Source: Mya arenaria
Taxonomy: Eukaryota; Mollusca; Bivalvia; Myida; Myidae
Direction: 5' to 3'
DNA: 64,000 bases
Assembly: GCF_026914265.1 (NCBI RefSeq)
Contig: NC_069124.1
Span: 12,541,723 to 12,605,722 of the forward strand
Part shown: positions 62,201 through 64,000 of the stretch, in pieces
Numbering within the stretch: the stretch's first letter is position 1
How the letters are laid out: the number at the start of each line of letters is the position of its first letter
Notes under the pieces: model-generated
Told to the model about the DNA's origin: nothing
Database searches by the model: none
Seen by the model: only the letters and a program-made list of their open reading frames with translations
Made by a program: the position numbers and the translations under genes

Positions 62201-62989
62201 AAACCTACATGTACACACGTTATTTCAGCTACCCAGCCTCAAATAACCACCTCACCTGACGGAAACTGGATATTCAGCGATATTGACAAAGGAACGATAT
62301 CGCCGTCCAAAGCTCCAGTCAGTCATGAACGCCATGTAACCGACATGGGTCGAGCTGAGTCCTCGCTTGCTCCGCTCTCTGAACAGAGAGAAATAACAAT
62401 GAGCAGTATTATGACGCCATCGCCGGGTCCCCTAAGCACACGCAATATTGAGTTCCAGCGCCCTCCAGCTGGCGTTTTCGACCGCCGCTCACCGTCAGGA
62501 TTTTCCGCTGTCAGATCGAGGGAGTCAACATTTGATTCCTTTTCGGCACTACCGCAACAGGTTTTAACACACAGGGACAATTCATCCCTTCAAAAAAGAA
62601 AAACCGCTGTGGAGGTGCCTAAGATTAAGATAGACGCCGCCAGCGTGAAGAAAAAAGACCGGGAAATAATGGCACGGCAGTCGCCACTAGGGAGCGAGGG
62701 TGGCCGTTTGTCGCCTTTCGTTCCTATCCAGGAAGCCACGTACAGGGACGGAAGCCCACTACCGGAACAGATTCTTACACCTCGAGACGAGGAGACATTA
62801 AAGGCAGAATCGAGGCGTAAGCATACAGACCCAACTAAACAACCAGTCGCTCAAGTTCGGCGTCCCCGGAAGAAAATGAGTGATCTGATCGACAAGGACG
62901 CAAGTCTCCGACATGTTTACCGGTCACCTTCGCAAAGTCACCACACAATCACACAGCTAGACCATGACATACCCGAAATGGACGTTTAA
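49446..62989 (+). CDS. Multi-CCP (sushi) single-pass membrane receptor, at least 31 modules (5' end missing)
   Basis: Thirty-two exons are visible. Exons 1-30 encode 31 sushi/CCP modules, each with the four-cysteine pattern C...(F/Y)xC...C...GxW...C, bounded by phase-1 introns with AG|NN starts and TGT G|GT ends. Starts include 49446, 50616, 50922, 51235, 51540, 51814, 52160, 52435, 52802, 53108, 53447, 53844, 54183, 54480, 54834, 55217, 55558, 55887, 56259, 56653, 56981, 57893, 58334, 58697, 59335, 59646, 60030, 60397, 60781 and 61157. Exon 58697-59032 holds two modules. Exon 61660-61830 encodes a transmembrane helix and exon 62229-62989 a cytoplasmic tail with TAA at 62987. There is no visible signal peptide, EGF, CUB or lectin domain. 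The layout resembles complement-receptor-type proteins, so ligand or complement-fragment binding at the cell surface is plausible but inferred. Nine exons contain frameshifts, seven of them next to the gap. Confidence 0.9.
52802..61324 (+). CDS. CCP modules 9-31, mostly intact
   Basis: Twenty-two exons from 52802-52969 to 61157-61324. Twenty have lengths divisible by three (162-180 nt, or 336 nt for the double exon) and open frames. 59335-59498 and 60781-60947 are each one base short. Typical modules include CNPSGQISNGSAV...YTCDTGF and CEQLQVGTGLSYKV...YTCASGY. Many start C(P/D)xL and carry STDG or TTNG before the second cysteine, so the modules look like products of tandem exon duplication. 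Confidence 0.88.
57161..57892. other. Long CCP-gene intron with repeat-like sequence
   Basis: The longest intron among the intact modules. It contains GTGGAATACGGCCGTATTGC, GTGGAATACGGACTACCGTA and a GC-richer stretch near 57690-57780. It looks like an old insertion, but no family was recognised and no exon was seen. Confidence 0.35.
58697..59032 (+). CDS. Two-module CCP exon
   Basis: A 336-nt exon carries two complete CCP modules (CPALTLDSHGSVNVTS... and CSAIDTILNGHITITTNG...) joined by PTCVACSA without an intron. It has the same phases as single-module exons, so loss of one intron is the simplest explanation. Confidence 0.88.
59177..59279 (+). repeat. Compound (CTA)n-(TTA)n microsatellite
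   Basis: About 20 CTA units with one interruption switch directly to about 14 TTA units, in the intron before exon 59335-59498. Confidence 0.95.
61660..61830 (+). CDS. CCP receptor exon: stalk and transmembrane helix
   Basis: Follows CCACAG in phase 1. A short stalk with two cysteines (CEATTTEC) is followed by AAIGLGVMFGLALIAAVILG and YFAW as the membrane helix, then RYWRLWK as a positive stop-transfer. The GTAAAT donor keeps phase 1. This fixes the topology: CCP modules outside, tail inside. Confidence 0.92.
62229..62989 (+). CDS. CCP receptor last exon: cytoplasmic tail
   Basis: One 761-nt exon encodes about 253 tail residues, rich in Ser, Pro, Arg and Lys, probably disordered. It contains two related segments, ALPQQVLTHRDNSSL and PLPEQILTPRDEETL, and many SP/TP sites (SPSGF, MTPSPGP, RQSPLG, RLSPF). 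No ITAM, ITIM or catalytic domain was seen. It ends PEMDV, compatible with a class II PDZ-type C-terminus (weak inference). Splicing from 61830 keeps the frame. Confidence 0.9.
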
Positions 62990-63239
62990 TCCAATCTAAC
63001 TATAGTGTATGCTGTGAGATGCGGACGTTTATATTTCCACCGTGAGACCTCTCCATTATAGGGTTTTTGTTTCGTAGTGTAAACGTTGTTATTATGTTAT
63101 TAAAGATGTGCATAATATATAAAATTATATTGATTTTTTAAGCTAGATTCGTTTCCGTTGTAAGGTAGTTATTTATATGTATATGTTACGATAAATAAAT
63201 TTATATGTTAGCGAACTATTTGTTGTTTAATAAAGAAAG
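62990..63239 (+). terminator. CCP receptor 3' UTR and polyadenylation signals
   Basis: After the TAA there are ATTAAA at 63099-63104 and AATAAA at 63194-63199 and 63229-63234. Any of these could direct cleavage; the last two are canonical. Confidence 0.6.
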
Positions 63240-63340
63240 CACATGAATGAAAGCATTTATTTCAAAATGATAACAATGAATATCACAGATATATCATATA
63301 TAAGAGCAAACACGAATATAACCTCTCTCTCTTTCTCACA

Positions 63341-63386
63341 CATACACACGCGCACACGCACGCGCGCATTCACACACACACACACG

Positions 63387-63443
<57 letters not shown>
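63341..63443 (+). repeat. Compound (CA)n-(CT)n microsatellite
   Basis: CA/CG-rich dinucleotides followed by a ~58-bp CT run, in the short interval between the two convergent genes. Confidence 0.95.
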
Positions 63444-63650
63444 AAAAATTAGAATTATAATAAATAGCAGTCATTATCAAAGACATACCGTCCAAGTTAA
63501 ATTTCTATCGGATCATATAAAAACAAATGAACAGTAATAATTAAAAAAAAAATGAAAACTCGTGACTAACAAATATAACCACTACCGTATGGCTTTACAA
63601 AGTAGAAAATTGGAGTTCCTTTATTACAAACGGGTTTTATGAAACACAAG

Positions 63651-64000
63651 TTACGATGTGTCTACAAGAGACATCACATTATTGGGTATTACAGCCTCCT
63701 GCGTCGCAACACTTGTTTTCTTTGCAGGTGAATGCTTTTGTGGCGCTGGGGGTTTTGTGGATGATTTTTCCCTCGTCAGGTTTTTAGAAGGTTCATCAAT
63801 AGTGACTGTCTTTTCAATTGACCCTGATGGCCCCCCTACTGGCGGGACACGCTCACCGGAAATGCCCACGGGAGACGGTGGCACGAGCTCTCCGGTAGTG
63901 TCCACCGGGGCCCATGCCGACCTATCAGTGGTAAGCGACATGGTGACCTCACGGCTCTGTGCTTTAGAGGCCACTGTACTGTCCCTTATGTCGTCGGCGC
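63651..64000 (-). CDS. Last exon of an unrecognised convergent gene (runs off the window)
   Basis: The minus strand is open from the window edge to TAA at 63653-63651, about 115 codons, with much higher GC than the flanks. The residues are Ser/Thr/Pro/Lys-rich: REVTMSLTTDRSAWAPVD, VPPSPVGISGERVPPVGGP, STKPPAPQKHSPAKKTS, ending NNVMSLVDTS. There is no folded domain, so it reads like a disordered C-terminal tail. An AATAAA on the minus strand at 63625-63620 is 26 bases past the stop. It is tail-to-tail with the CCP receptor, whose tail also has a REITMS motif; a paralogous receptor tail is possible but weakly supported. Confidence 0.7.
   Translation of the reverse strand, partial: ADDIRDSTVASKAQSREVTMSLTTDRSAWAPVDTTGELVPPSPVGISGERVPPVGGPSGSIEKTVTIDEPSKNLTREKSSTKPPAPQKHSPAKKTSVATQEAVIPNNVMSLVDTS

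Noticed and set aside
63257-63452. Open frames on both strands over the dinucleotide tract
   Set aside because: They are read-through of the CA/CT microsatellite (alternating Arg-Glu or Ser-Leu) and not proteins.

Overview
The window looks like invertebrate metazoan DNA, most likely a bivalve mollusc (inference). It is AT-rich, its genes are split into many short exons, and it holds several repeat types that I associate with bivalves: a tRNA-derived SINE, short MITEs with CACCAGTCA ends, and 'ACAAGAG...GAGCTAAAA' elements carrying internal tandem arrays. Nothing prokaryotic, viral or CRISPR-like was seen.

Layout. 0-1.6 kb: two plus-strand exons of a glycine-receptor-like Cys-loop channel that enters from the left edge. 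1.6-15.4 kb: repeat-dominated DNA with a TIR element carrying a nested MITE (5.6-7.6 kb), an element with a ~179-bp tandem array (10.2-11.5 kb) and a 3.8-kb element with ~470-bp terminal inverted repeats and a possible 5-bp target duplication (11.65-15.44 kb), which contains a broken C2H2 zinc-finger fragment. 16-26.7 kb: traces of an unrecognised multi-exon minus-strand gene or pseudogene, mixed with a 171-bp tandem array, a 254-bp tandem duplication and two broken glycine-receptor exons. 26.9-32.5 kb: a SINE with 19-bp target duplications, a duplicated block interrupted by a small TIR element, and a decayed Penelope-like retroelement. 34.4-45.4 kb: a well-preserved glycine-receptor-like channel gene on the minus strand. 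Eight exons join in one frame from an extracellular strand through the Cys-loop to TM4 and the stop; the 5' end was not found. A LINE sits antisense in its fourth-from-last-but-one intron (37.3-41.4 kb), and another LINE fragment lies at 46 kb. 47.5-49.1 kb: a near-perfect 359-bp satellite that runs into a run of Ns (49125-49223).

49.4-63.0 kb: a large plus-strand gene for a type I membrane protein with at least 31 sushi/CCP modules (one per phase-1 exon, except one two-module exon), one transmembrane helix and a ~255-residue cytoplasmic tail. Its start is missing, probably in or before the gap. 63.65-64.0 kb: the last exon of a convergent minus-strand gene that runs off the right edge.

The two best-supported proteins are both surface proteins: a probable anion-selective ligand-gated channel and a complement-receptor-like multi-CCP receptor. 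No functional link between them is implied. Frameshifts cluster in the CCP exons next to the gap, which points to local assembly error rather than gene decay. The channel locus has duplicated and scattered: relatives of its exons occur at 0-1.5 kb, 20.6 kb and 22.1 kb.
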